Part shown: piece after piece, positions 10,801 through 17,648 of the stretch
Position numbering within the stretch: the first letter of the stretch is position 1
Layout: each line of letters starts with the position of its first letter
NCBI GenBank assembly: GCA_031552185.1
Contig: JAVBMU010000072.1
Coordinates: 1-47,201 of the forward strand
Origin: JAVBMU01 sp031552185
Lineage (GTDB): Bacteria > Actinomycetota > Actinomycetes > Actinomycetales > Cellulomonadaceae
DNA: 47,201 bases
Direction of reading: 5' to 3'
Made by a program: the position numbers and the translations under genes
Notes under the pieces: generated by a model
Database searches by the model: none
What the model saw: only the letters and a program-made list of their open reading frames with translations
What the model was told of the DNA's origin: nothing

Positions 10801-13800
10801 CCGGCCTCGCTCACCCTGCGCAAGGTGGTCGACGCCGGCGCAACGGGCACCACCCGGACGGGCGCCGACTGGACCCTGACCGCCACCCCGCAGTCCATCG
10901 CGGGGCAGGCCGTGGTCAGCGGCGACGGCTCCGGGACCAACCCGACGGGCGTCGTCGACGTCTCGGTCAAGGCGGGACATTACGCGCTGAGCGAGAGCGG
11001 CCCGGCCGGCTTCGACCCCGGGGCCTGGACCTGCACCGGCGCGGTGGTCTCGGCGCTGGGTGTGGTGAGCGTCCCGGGCGGCGGCGAGGTCGAGTGCACG
11101 ATCACCAACACCGCCCGGCAGGCGTACCTCACGCTGGCCAAGACGGTGGTCAACAACAACGGCGGGTCCCTGGTCGCGGCCGACTTCATCCTGACCGCGA
11201 AGCGGGGCGGCGCCGCCGTGGTGAGCGGTGCCGCCGGCAGCGCCGCCGTCGATCGCGTGGCGGTGCCGATCGGCAGCTACACCGTGGGCGAGGTCAACCC
11301 CGACCCGGCGGGATACGGATTGACCGATCTGAGCTGCGTCGATCGCGGCGTTCCGATCGCCGGACCGGATGTGGCGGGGCCTACCGTTGAGGTCGGCCTC
11401 GGCGCGGACATCACCTGCACCCTGACGAACTCCGACCGGCCGGGCACGCTGTCCCTGCGCAAGGTCGTCGACGTCGGGACCACCGGCGCCACGCACACCC
11501 CCGCCGACTGGACCCTCACGGCCACTCCGCAGTCGATCACCGGGCAGTTGCCGGTCAGCGGCGACGGGACCGGCACCAGTCCGGCCGGTGTGCACAACGT
11601 CACGGTGAACTCCGGCGACTATGCCCTCACCGAGACCGGCCCGGGCGGCTACGACGCGAGCGCCTGGACCTGCACCGGCGGGACCGTCTCGGCCGCGGGA
11701 GTCGTGACCGTCCCGAGCGGCGTCGACGTCGCATGCACCATCACCAACACCGCGAAGAGTCCCAAGCTGACCCTGGTCAAGACGGTGACGCGGACCCACG
11801 GCGGGCCGCTGACCGCTGCCGACTTCACGCTCGAGGCGCGCGGCGCCGGCGCCGTGCTGAGCGGGAAGACCGGGACGGCGGACGTGACGAACAAGTCCGT
11901 TCCGGTCGGCACGTACACGCTCAGCGAGCTCAACCCCGAGCCCGCCGGCTATGAACTCGACTCGCTGACCTGCACCGACCGCGGCGTCCCGATCGCGGGG
12001 CCGAGCGCGACGAGCCCGACCGTCACGATCGGTCTGGACTCGGACATCGAATGCACCTTCGCCAACCGGGACAAGCCGGCCAAGCTGACGCTGCGCAAGA
12101 CCGTGGAGCACGGCAGCACCGGCGCCACGCACACGGCCGCCGAGTGGACTTTGTTCGCGCACGGGGACACCCCGATCAGCGGGCACACCGGCGATCCGGC
12201 CATCACGGCCGCCGAGGTCAGCCGCGGCACCTACACGCTGGACGAGGACGGCCCCGACGGCTACGCGTTCTCCTGGATCTGCACCGGGGCAACGCTGGTC
12301 GGCGACGAGATCACCCTGACCGGCGGCGATGAGGCGACCTGCACGGCCCGCAACACCGCGATCAGCCCGAGGCTGACCCTGGTCAAGTCCGTCACCAACG
12401 TGGCCGGCGGCCTGCGGCCGGCGTCGGACTTCACGCTCAAGGCCACGGCGGGTGGCGTCGACGTGCTGAGCGGCAAGACGGCGACGGCGGCGGTCACCGA
12501 GGTCCCGGTGCCGATCGGCACCTACGACCTGAGCGAGGACAACCCGGATCCGCTGGGCTACGAATTGACCTCGCTGAGTTGCGCCGAGGGCATCACCCCC
12601 GTCCCCGGCGTCGGCACGCTGAACCCGACGCTGAACCTTGCCCTGGGGCAGCGGATCACCTGCACGTTCGTCAACCGCGACCGGCCCGCCACCCTGAGCC
12701 TGCGCAAGTTCGTCGACCCCGGCGGGACGGGCAGCACCGCCACGCCCGCCGAGTGGACCCTGACGGCGACGCCGAACGGCATCGACGGCCAGGCGGCGGT
12801 CACCGGCGACGGGTCGGGCGATCCCCTGACCGGCGTGGTCGACGCCGTGGTGAAGTCCGGCCGGTACACGCTTTCGGAAACCGGGCCGGCCGGATTCACC
12901 GCCGGCGACTGGGACTGCTCCGGCGGCGCCACGGTGGCCGGTGCCGTGGTCACGGTACCGGGCGGCCGGGACGTGGTGTGCACCATCACCAACACCGCGG
13001 TCAGCCCCAAACTGACCCTGGTCAAGACCGTGACGAATAGCCACGGCGGGACCCGGACCGAGGCCGAGTTCGCCCTGCAGGCCCGGCGCGGGATCGGCGT
13101 GCCGATCGTCGGCGCGACCGGATCGCCGACGGTCACGGGCGCGGCGGTGCCGATCGGCACGTACACCCTGAGCGAGACGGGGCCGGAGCCGACCGGCTAC
13201 GAACTGTCCGAGCTGAGCTGCACCAACCGCGGGGCCCCGATCGTCGGGCCCACGGCCGCCAACCCGGAGGTGACGCTCGCCCTGGGCGCGGACGTCACGT
13301 GCACCTTCGCGAACCGGGACAAGCCCGCCAAGCTCACCCTGGTCAAGGTGGTCGACAACGGCGCCACCGGCGCCTCCAAGGTGGCCGCGGACTGGACCCT
13401 GACCGCGAGCAACGGGCCGGTGACCATCACCGGGCACAGCGGCGACGCCGCGATCAGCGCGGCGAGCGTCCCGCGCGGCACGTACACGCTCGGCGAATCC
13501 GGCCCTGCCGGCTACACCGCTTCGTGGGCCTGTACGGGCCCCGGCGGCACGTTCGCCGACCCGTCCGTCACGCTCGCGAACGGCGCCGACGTCACCTGCA
13601 CCGTAACCAATACGGCGAAGCTCTCCCGCCTGACGTTGATCAAGACGGTCGCCAACACCCAGGGCGGCAGCCGGCCGGCGTCGGACTTCACGCTCACGGC
13701 GGCGCTGGGCGGAACGGAGTGGCTGCGCGGGGAGACCGGCGAGCCCGCGGTGACCGACGTCGTCGTGCCGATCGGCAACTTCGATCTGGCGGAGGTCAAC

Positions 13801-16275
13801 CCCGATCCGATCGGCTACGAACTCGCCTCGTTGAGCTGTACTGACGGCGGGACGCCGCTGAGCGGCCCGAGCCTGAGCCACCCCATCGTGCCGGTCGGCC
13901 TGGGATCGAACGTCGTGTGCACCTTCGCCAACCGCGACAAGCCAGGCAAACTCACCCTGATCAAGGAAGTCGATCCGGCCGCGACCGGATCGACCCGGCA
14001 GCCGGCGGCCTGGACCCTCACGGCAACGCCCGACGCCGCCATCACCGGCCAGCCGGTCGTCACCGGCAACGGCTCCGGCGCGAACCCGGGCGGCGTCGTC
14101 GCGGTCACCGTGAAGTCCGGTCCGTACACGCTGACCGAAAGCGGGCCGGCGGGCTTCGACCCGGGTTCGTGGCGCTGCGAGGGTGGCGCCGTCACCGCCG
14201 GCGGTGTGGTCACCGTGCCGGGCGGCGGCAATGTCATCTGCCGGATCACCAACACCGCGCGCAGCCCGAAGCTCACCCTGGTCAAGATCGTGGTGAACGG
14301 CACCACGGGCGGCAACGCGACCACGGCTGACTGGACCCTCATGGCGGCCGGGCCGACCCCGATCGGCGGCACATCCGGCGCGACGACGGTGACCGCGGCC
14401 GACGTCAAGGTGGGCACGTACGCCCTGTCCGAGGTCGGCACCGCCGTGGGCTACACCGCCTCCGCGTGGACCTGCGCGGGCGGCGGGCGGCTGACCGGCG
14501 CCAACCTCACTTTGGCCGAGGGCGAGAACGTCACCTGCACAATCACCAACACCGCCCGGACCCCCCGATGGAACGTCCGCAAGGCGGCCGACCCGGCGTC
14601 GGGCAGCACGGTGGTCAAGGGCCAGACGATCACCTACACCGTGACGATCCAACGCACCGACGGCGTGTTCCCGACGAGCGTGGAGGTCCGCGACGACATC
14701 ACCGACGTCCTCGCGCACGCCACCCTGACCGGACCCATCAGCACCACGACGGGCACGGCGGCCCAGGCCGGCAACGAGATCGTCTGGACGGTCGGGACAC
14801 TCACCGGCGTGGAGACGCTGACCTACTCCGTCGTGGTCGGCGAGGTCTACGGCGAGCAACTGCGCAATGTGGTCGCCGTGCCCCCGGGCGCCACCTGCGG
14901 CGGATCTTGCGTCACCACTCATGAGACGCCCAACTGGTCGGTGGCCAAATCGGCCGACCCGCCGTCGGGCGAGGCGGTCGACGAGGGCGACCTCGTCACC
15001 TACACGCTGCGCGCGACGAACCACGGTGTGGTTCCGGTCAGTGGCGCCCTGGTGACCGACGACCTGAGCGACGTGCTTGATCAGGCAACCCTGATCGAGC
15101 CGCTCCCCGCCCGGCTGACGTTCAATGCCGGCACTCAGATCCTCACCTGGCGCGTGCCGAGGCTCGGCATCGGCGGTTCGGCGAGCGTCTCCTACCAGGT
15201 CCGGGTGCACGCCCAGGTCGAGAAGGACTCGCGGACCTCCAACGTCGCCGTGCCGACGTCGAGCGGCGGTCGGTGCATCACCGCCGTCCCGGGCGCCACG
15301 CCAGATCCGGCCGCGCCCGACTGCGACACCGTGCACCGGATCGGGTGGTACAACCTGAAGCTGCTGAAGTCGCACGCCGCCCTGCGCGGCGGCGGCATCG
15401 AGCCGCTGGCCGGCAAGGAGATCACGTACACGCTGCGGATCGTCAACGAAAGCACCGAGCCGACCCATGACGTGGTGGTCACCGACCGGTTGCCGGCGGG
15501 CGTGGCGTACGTCGACGGCAGCTTCTCCGGTCCGCCCGGGTGGAGCGCGACGGTGACCGGCGACGAGTTGGTCGCCACGCTCGGCCCGCCGCTGCCCGTG
15601 GGGGCCGATCTGGAACTGACCTTCCGGGTCCGGGTGACGGCGCTGCCGACGGTCAAGGGGGAGTACGACCCGGTGGAGAACCGGGCCTGCGTGACGACGT
15701 CCAACCAGGACGCGGACCCCGCCAACGACTGCGATACCGACCCGGTGCCGGTGTTGACCGTGCAGGCGCGGGCGCTGGGCCTGACCTGTGCGGCCGGCGC
15801 TCCGCTGCTGACGTACTCGATCACCCCGCGGGGCTTCCTCGACCCGCCGAGTGTCACGGTCATCTGGTGGCCGAAGGCCACGTTCGCGAAGCGGGACGCG
15901 ACCATCGACGCCGGGGACCTCGCGGCGCTGCGGGCCGACGGCGCAGCCCACTTCTACCAGGTGCCGGTACCGGCCGGCTGGACCGCCGGGACCGTGCTGG
16001 CCGGGCGCACCGCGTGGGCGCCGGCCACGACCCCGGGCTTCGCTGATCTTGTCGTCGAGATTCGGGTCAACGCCATGAGCACGCCGGTCAAGGCGCTCGT
16101 CGCCAATCCGACGTCCTGTGGCCTCGACCCGGGCCTCGATCCCAACCACGACCCCGATCCGCCGCTCGCCGTCACCGGCGGCGAGAGCCTCGGGATCGCC
16201 CTCCTGGGTGCGCTGCTGATCCTCGGTGGCGCCGCCCTGGCGGCCTTCGGCCGGCGCCGGGACACCGGCCGATGA
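1801..16275 (+). CDS. Giant secreted vWA / SpaA-like repeat surface protein with LAxTG anchor (4,824 aa)
   Basis: Predicted cell-wall-anchored adhesin or stalk. The ATG at 1801 follows an AGGGGG and opens an Arg-rich then hydrophobic signal peptide ending in APAQA (about residue 46). A vWA domain spans about residues 257-455, with MIDAS DLSRS at 267-271 and a later LTDG. About 34 tandem SpaA/CnaB-like domains follow, then three DUF11-like domains (about residues 4254-4660). The C-terminus has LAVTG, a hydrophobic segment and RRR, matching the LAxTG signal of class E sortases. Most repeats show a Lys in LTLxK, a Glu in YxLxE and an Asn in TxTN/TFxN, the pattern of CnaB isopeptide domains, plus two Cys. 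No sortase gene is in the window. The frame stays open back to 1129, but that part lies over the hydrolase and lacks a signal peptide. Confidence 0.88.
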   Translation: MQVRLRLSGRGHAARDTRRRGPARRAAAVATAAALSLTGLVAPAQATGVLQARPRAGAASAAQAGAAHASAAQAGSSAARARVRSTKSRTAGGAQPVAVPGPTSTRSVVTVKVGGDRTGAGTVGNLQGVTLRLFHDNGGAGGASGAPGTALSETWATCTSDADGDCSFVVRNTGSGGEYNKKRLWVKQVDAPSGWSMNSTLATGTSPASTAYAFRTPELVASQTYRSTADFMNNETGARTSSGTWQNSRTNPGFPNSCGMDVALAIDLSRSVGSALPDLKNAAKSLVDALTGTPSRVALFTFATTAPAAPNTNLARTSVSTPGGANTVKDRIDTYELGTYTNWDRGLYQIVTGSADKKFDLVIVLTDGNPTVYGANSGSSTTRFAEIEHGIFSANALKAMGTRVVAMGVGAGVSGPADNLKAISGPTKNSDYYQASTYADAANVMRELAQAKCKGKVSIVKQIVPSTAVGEDISRVTPGGGWEFTVTTSTPGVGPASQTGTTEADTGAVNLPLTWPAGLTTAPTKIVEEAQEDFDLMTIGGKRAVCTNILTGAALTVTNDAANPLGFSVPTSNGTAVSCQVYNKAKVPKANIAVTKKWVIDGVTYAEGGQPAGMTAALTLDGSALAWGNRRGDLPVDTPVKIDETASVAGRPLCTLQSKRITEHNGAAVDLALPATVTLPRGRNDYVITNTVTCGSRLTLVKQVGGGSAAATDWTLSAIAPGGALAGPSGATGSAAATGTVTPDVPYVLTESGNGHYRQMVAEGQTPVAGSSGSWTCREVDEWGNVIPGFDDGAEGTVTVPIGHRVRCSAMNETARLKLIKHVTNDSGGTKQPADWTLTATPSGTRPADVGAQSVPGSWAGETIEVRPGTPYALSESGPGGYEQTSIRCNTGVGGASEDRTSVTLAPLDNVECVIANNDKPARLTLIKEVDNGTTQASYTARDWSLHASGPSGISGRTGDSSITSAQVMQGTYTLTENGPSGYTSAWSCTGATLETGTKITLAGGDNATCRLRNTAVAPKLTLIKRVDNTYGGTRSAADFTLQATRAGAPILSGVTGDAAVTSVSVPVGEYVLSEVNPDPTGYDLSAVSCVVDGNPTGTNVWWPNVTLGLGSVAVCTFTNQDKPAKLTLRKSVDAGYTGSPAAAGDWTLTATPNAITGQSAVSGNGSNGVVEVPVKAGQYTLGESGPAGFDAGSWACTGGTVASGVVSVPAGANVVCTITNTARGSRLTLRKVVTNSNGGARTAAEFTLKASLGGTERLSGAGGAPEVTNVAVPVGEYTLSEINPDPAGYELDALSCTDRGSPMSGPSAADPKVTVGLDADVVCTFTNIDKPARLTLKKVVRVGTTGATHTPANWTLTATPDSIPGQPMVSGDGTGSGSGAVDAVAVKAGKYTLTESGPSGYTAATWDCTGATVTPAGVVTVPSGKSVVCEITNTANGPRLTLAKTVTNSHGGTLTEDDFTLKASRGGSDVLTGRTGLAAVTGRAVPIGTYTLSETNPDADGYELASLTCTNNGAALTGPSAASPEVTLSLGDDVLCTFANRDKPATLTLVKELENGTTGAAHLIGEWTLTAAGPTPVSGHSGDAPVTAATVDRGSYTLGETGPAGYASSWSCTGAVVVGTALTLPGGAVATCTARNTAIGPRLTLVKTVHNDNGGALAADDFTLTATKGGVGYLSGATGSVGVTDVRVPIGAYTLAETPDDTGYRLDLACTNRGTSIPGVDADHPTVSLALNDDVTCTFENRDQPAELTLLKRVQAAGSGTAKVPADWTVTATPIGITGQGVVTGDGSGVAPAGVAATSVKSGRYRLSESGPAGFTAGAWSCTGAVLTDDVVTVTSNARVECSITNTAIAPKLTLVKALTKSHGGTATKTDFTLKATRAGTDWLSGATESPAVTGIAVPVGSYALSEISPEPAGYELSSLTCTNHGAAMTGPAKDAPTVTLTEGADVTCTFANRDKPAKLTLVKSVENGTTGATHDADEWTLSADGPTDISGRTGATSVTAAEVDRGEYTLDESGPAGYASFWSCAGGNPLVGQTIELAGGDDVTCTAENIAIKPKLTLVKTVTNTNGGSRTAAEFTLTATRGTDELLRGATTEPAVTAVPVPIGSYDLAEISPEPTGYELTSLSCTNDGSAMTGPSAANPKVTLGLGDDVVCTFANTDKPAALTLRKVVDLGESGAGHTSADWTLSATPISISGQPVVTGDGTGTAPDGVFGTTVKSGRYTLAESGPAGFDAGAWTCSGGVVAADVVTVPGGAEVVCTITNTARSPRLTLVKTVTNDHGGGRLNTEFTLTATRAGTEVLRGVTGTPVVTSVPVKVGTYTLAEVKPEVGYELTSLTCTNDGSPMTGPSATTPEVTLGVGDNVVCTFANRDRPATISLRKTVTLGSTGATHTPADWELTAVPDAITGQPSVTGDGSGTSPDGVVDVVVKSGQYTLIEDGPDGYQPGDWDCTGGEVVGDVVTVASGAKVQCTITNTAIAPRLTLVKTVTNPNGGSRAATEFPLSATSGATVVSGVTGTAAVTNQAVPIGSYTLAETNPDPAGYELTSLSCVKDGSAVAGTNVANPQVALALGDRVTCTFANRDRPATLTLRKYVEAAGSGTPHTGADWTVTATPIGIPGQAVVTGDGSGTGPGGVDDVSVKSGQYTLSESAGPAGFTAGDWDCSGASLVGDVVTVPGGRDVVCTITNTATAPKLTLVKEVTNTRGGERTATEFTLKATRGGTDILAGVTGTTAVTKRPVAIGSYALSEISPEAAGYELSSLSCENKGTAMVGPGVGNPTVTLALGDDVECTFANRDKPAKLTLVKSVENGTTGATHDADEWTLSADGPTDISGRTGATSVTAAEVDRGEYTLDESGPAGYASFWSCVGGNPLVGQTIELAGGDDVTCTAENIAIKPKLTLVKTVTNTNGGSLIAAQFPLRATHGGSDLLSGATGTPGVTEVAVPIGAYALAETNPDPTGYTLDALTCTDRGAAMAGPSVADPNVTLALGADVTCTFANTDRPASLTLRKVVDAGATGTTRTGADWTLTATPQSIAGQAVVSGDGSGTNPTGVVDVSVKAGHYALSESGPAGFDPGAWTCTGAVVSALGVVSVPGGGEVECTITNTARQAYLTLAKTVVNNNGGSLVAADFILTAKRGGAAVVSGAAGSAAVDRVAVPIGSYTVGEVNPDPAGYGLTDLSCVDRGVPIAGPDVAGPTVEVGLGADITCTLTNSDRPGTLSLRKVVDVGTTGATHTPADWTLTATPQSITGQLPVSGDGTGTSPAGVHNVTVNSGDYALTETGPGGYDASAWTCTGGTVSAAGVVTVPSGVDVACTITNTAKSPKLTLVKTVTRTHGGPLTAADFTLEARGAGAVLSGKTGTADVTNKSVPVGTYTLSELNPEPAGYELDSLTCTDRGVPIAGPSATSPTVTIGLDSDIECTFANRDKPAKLTLRKTVEHGSTGATHTAAEWTLFAHGDTPISGHTGDPAITAAEVSRGTYTLDEDGPDGYAFSWICTGATLVGDEITLTGGDEATCTARNTAISPRLTLVKSVTNVAGGLRPASDFTLKATAGGVDVLSGKTATAAVTEVPVPIGTYDLSEDNPDPLGYELTSLSCAEGITPVPGVGTLNPTLNLALGQRITCTFVNRDRPATLSLRKFVDPGGTGSTATPAEWTLTATPNGIDGQAAVTGDGSGDPLTGVVDAVVKSGRYTLSETGPAGFTAGDWDCSGGATVAGAVVTVPGGRDVVCTITNTAVSPKLTLVKTVTNSHGGTRTEAEFALQARRGIGVPIVGATGSPTVTGAAVPIGTYTLSETGPEPTGYELSELSCTNRGAPIVGPTAANPEVTLALGADVTCTFANRDKPAKLTLVKVVDNGATGASKVAADWTLTASNGPVTITGHSGDAAISAASVPRGTYTLGESGPAGYTASWACTGPGGTFADPSVTLANGADVTCTVTNTAKLSRLTLIKTVANTQGGSRPASDFTLTAALGGTEWLRGETGEPAVTDVVVPIGNFDLAEVNPDPIGYELASLSCTDGGTPLSGPSLSHPIVPVGLGSNVVCTFANRDKPGKLTLIKEVDPAATGSTRQPAAWTLTATPDAAITGQPVVTGNGSGANPGGVVAVTVKSGPYTLTESGPAGFDPGSWRCEGGAVTAGGVVTVPGGGNVICRITNTARSPKLTLVKIVVNGTTGGNATTADWTLMAAGPTPIGGTSGATTVTAADVKVGTYALSEVGTAVGYTASAWTCAGGGRLTGANLTLAEGENVTCTITNTARTPRWNVRKAADPASGSTVVKGQTITYTVTIQRTDGVFPTSVEVRDDITDVLAHATLTGPISTTTGTAAQAGNEIVWTVGTLTGVETLTYSVVVGEVYGEQLRNVVAVPPGATCGGSCVTTHETPNWSVAKSADPPSGEAVDEGDLVTYTLRATNHGVVPVSGALVTDDLSDVLDQATLIEPLPARLTFNAGTQILTWRVPRLGIGGSASVSYQVRVHAQVEKDSRTSNVAVPTSSGGRCITAVPGATPDPAAPDCDTVHRIGWYNLKLLKSHAALRGGGIEPLAGKEITYTLRIVNESTEPTHDVVVTDRLPAGVAYVDGSFSGPPGWSATVTGDELVATLGPPLPVGADLELTFRVRVTALPTVKGEYDPVENRACVTTSNQDADPANDCDTDPVPVLTVQARALGLTCAAGAPLLTYSITPRGFLDPPSVTVIWWPKATFAKRDATIDAGDLAALRADGAAHFYQVPVPAGWTAGTVLAGRTAWAPATTPGFADLVVEIRVNAMSTPVKALVANPTSCGLDPGLDPNHDPDPPLAVTGGESLGIALLGALLILGGAALAAFGRRRDTGR
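3886..14559 (+). repeat. In-gene array of about 34 SpaA/CnaB-like domain repeats
   Basis: Each unit of about 105 residues begins near LTLVK and ends near CTITN or CTFAN. From the fourth unit on, two types alternate almost strictly. Type A carries NGG...EFTL and NPDPxGYELxSLSC; type B carries TGA...DWTL and GPAGFxxGxWxC. This gives roughly 15 A-B pairs, so the array probably grew by copying pairs. One type-B unit is almost identical at the DNA level in two places (7648-8013 and 10165-10530). Unit counts come from reading the translation by eye and may be off by one at either end. Confidence 0.85.
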
Positions 16276-16352
16276 GGGTCGCCTGAAGGTCACCGGGCCG
16301 GGCGTGGGCGGTCGCGCTCGGCCCGGTGACCGTCCCCGGTAGGTTGGGGAGC

Positions 16353-17465
16353 ATGCAGATCGAGGTCGCCGTCATGGGCGCCGTCGGGCGGATCACGCTC
16401 AACCGGCCGGAGGCGCTCAACGCGCTCAGTGGCTCGATGCTCGACGGCGTGCGCGCCGCGCTCGACGCCTGGCGCCAGGACCCGGCCGTGGCCGTCATCC
16501 TGCTCGAGGGCGCGGGCCGCGGACTGTCCGCGGGCGCGGACGTCCGCCTGGTCCGCGACGCCATCGTCGCCGGCCGGCCGGACCGGGCGCGGGCCTACTT
16601 CCGGCGCGAGTACGCCCTCGACCTGACCATTGCCCGCTACCCGAAGCCGGTCGTGGCGCTCGCCGACGGCGTCACCATGGGCGGCGGCGTCGGGCTGGCC
16701 GGGCATGCCGCGGTCCGGGTGGTGACCCCGCGCTCGGCCGTGGCCATGCCCGAGACCCGGATCGGCTTCACGCCCGACGTCGGCGGCTCGCTGCTGCTCG
16801 GCCGGGCGCCCGGGCGGTGGGGGGAGTACCTGGCGCTCGGTGCGGTCACCATGACGGGCGCCGACGCCGTTGCGGCCGGGTTCGCGGATCTGCTCGTCCC
16901 CGCGGAGCGGATCGGCGAGGTGCCCGCGGCCCTCGCCGCGGCATTGGGCGCCGGCGGGGCGGCTGAGCCGGGCGGGGCGGCGGAGCCGGGCGGGGGCGGC
17001 GGTGCCCGGGCGGCGCCCGAGATCGCGCGGGCCGCGGTGGAGCGGCTCGCGGTGCCCGCGCCGACGTCCGGCCTGGCGACTGCGGCCGATCGGATCGACG
17101 CGAGCTATTCGGCCGAGTCCGTCCCGGCGATCCTCGACCGCCTCCGGGCGGCGGCTGCGGCGGGCGACGTCGCCGCAGCGCGGGAGGCCGACGCGATCCT
17201 CAGCCACTCGCCGACGGCGCTCGCGGTCGCCCTGGAGTCCGTCCGGCGCGCCCGCCTGCTGCCGGACCTGGCCGCCGCACTGGCCCAGGAATACGCACTG
17301 GCCTGCTGGTTCGTCGATACGCAGCCGGACTTCCCGGAGGGCGTCCGGGCGCAGGTGGTGGACAAGGACCGCCGCCCTGCCTGGCACCCGGCCCGCCCCG
17401 CCGACGTCGACCCGCGCACCGTCGCCGCGGCCTTCGACTACGTGCCCGCCGAGCCGCTGTGGTGA
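16353..17465 (+). CDS. Enoyl-CoA hydratase/isomerase family, 3-hydroxyisobutyryl-CoA hydrolase-like
   Basis: Likely hydrolyses 3-hydroxyisobutyryl-CoA in valine breakdown, or a related short acyl-CoA. The 370-aa product has the crotonase N-terminal strand ITLNRPEALNAL and the oxyanion-forming segment GRGLSAGADVR. It then has GGGVGLAGHAAVRV and AMPETRIGFTPDVGGS, typical of the hydrolase branch. The C-terminal FPEGVRAQVVDKD...PAW is also diagnostic of that branch rather than of plain hydratases. A Gly/Ala/Glu/Pro-rich insertion (GGAAEPGGAAEPGGGGG) interrupts the protein at about residues 205-222. ATG at 16353 follows GGTTGGGGA. The start is 77 bp after the giant gene's stop, and an inverted-repeat element begins 10 bp after this gene's stop. 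Confidence 0.8.
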   Translation: MQIEVAVMGAVGRITLNRPEALNALSGSMLDGVRAALDAWRQDPAVAVILLEGAGRGLSAGADVRLVRDAIVAGRPDRARAYFRREYALDLTIARYPKPVVALADGVTMGGGVGLAGHAAVRVVTPRSAVAMPETRIGFTPDVGGSLLLGRAPGRWGEYLALGAVTMTGADAVAAGFADLLVPAERIGEVPAALAAALGAGGAAEPGGAAEPGGGGGARAAPEIARAAVERLAVPAPTSGLATAADRIDASYSAESVPAILDRLRAAAAAGDVAAAREADAILSHSPTALAVALESVRRARLLPDLAAALAQEYALACWFVDTQPDFPEGVRAQVVDKDRRPAWHPARPADVDPRTVAAAFDYVPAEPLW

Positions 17466-17474
17466 TCGAGCGGA

Positions 17475-17536
17475 CGCCGAACCCGTGGATAGTTGCACTC
17501 TTCGCGCCGAAACCGTAACGAACCACGGGTTCGGCG
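17475..17536. repeat. Family D inverted repeat between convergent genes (possible bidirectional terminator)
   Basis: CGCCGAACCCGTGG at 17475-17488 pairs perfectly, over 14 bp, with CCACGGGTTCGGCG at 17523-17536. A degenerate direct copy, CGCCGAAACCGTAA, starts at 17505, 30 bp after the first. The element begins 10 bp after the stop of the plus-strand gene and precedes the 3' end of the minus-strand lipoprotein gene. It has no T-tract, so intrinsic termination is only one possibility. The rest of 17537-17648 holds nothing I can name. Confidence 0.65.
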
Positions 17537-17648
17537 CGAGCATCCCGCAACCGGGCGCGCCGCACGAAGCGGCATGGCGGGTGAACCAACCCGAAGGCCG
17601 ACCGCCAGACCACACGTCCAGCCATCGCGCCAGTCGGAATCACCCATC

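Noticed and set aside
6841..16293. A minus-strand open frame of about 3,150 codons opposite the giant surface-protein gene
   Set aside because: Its translation is Arg/Gly/Ala-rich with no domains, and it mirrors the repeat structure of the plus strand. Absence of stops is a by-product of GC-rich codon choice in the real gene.
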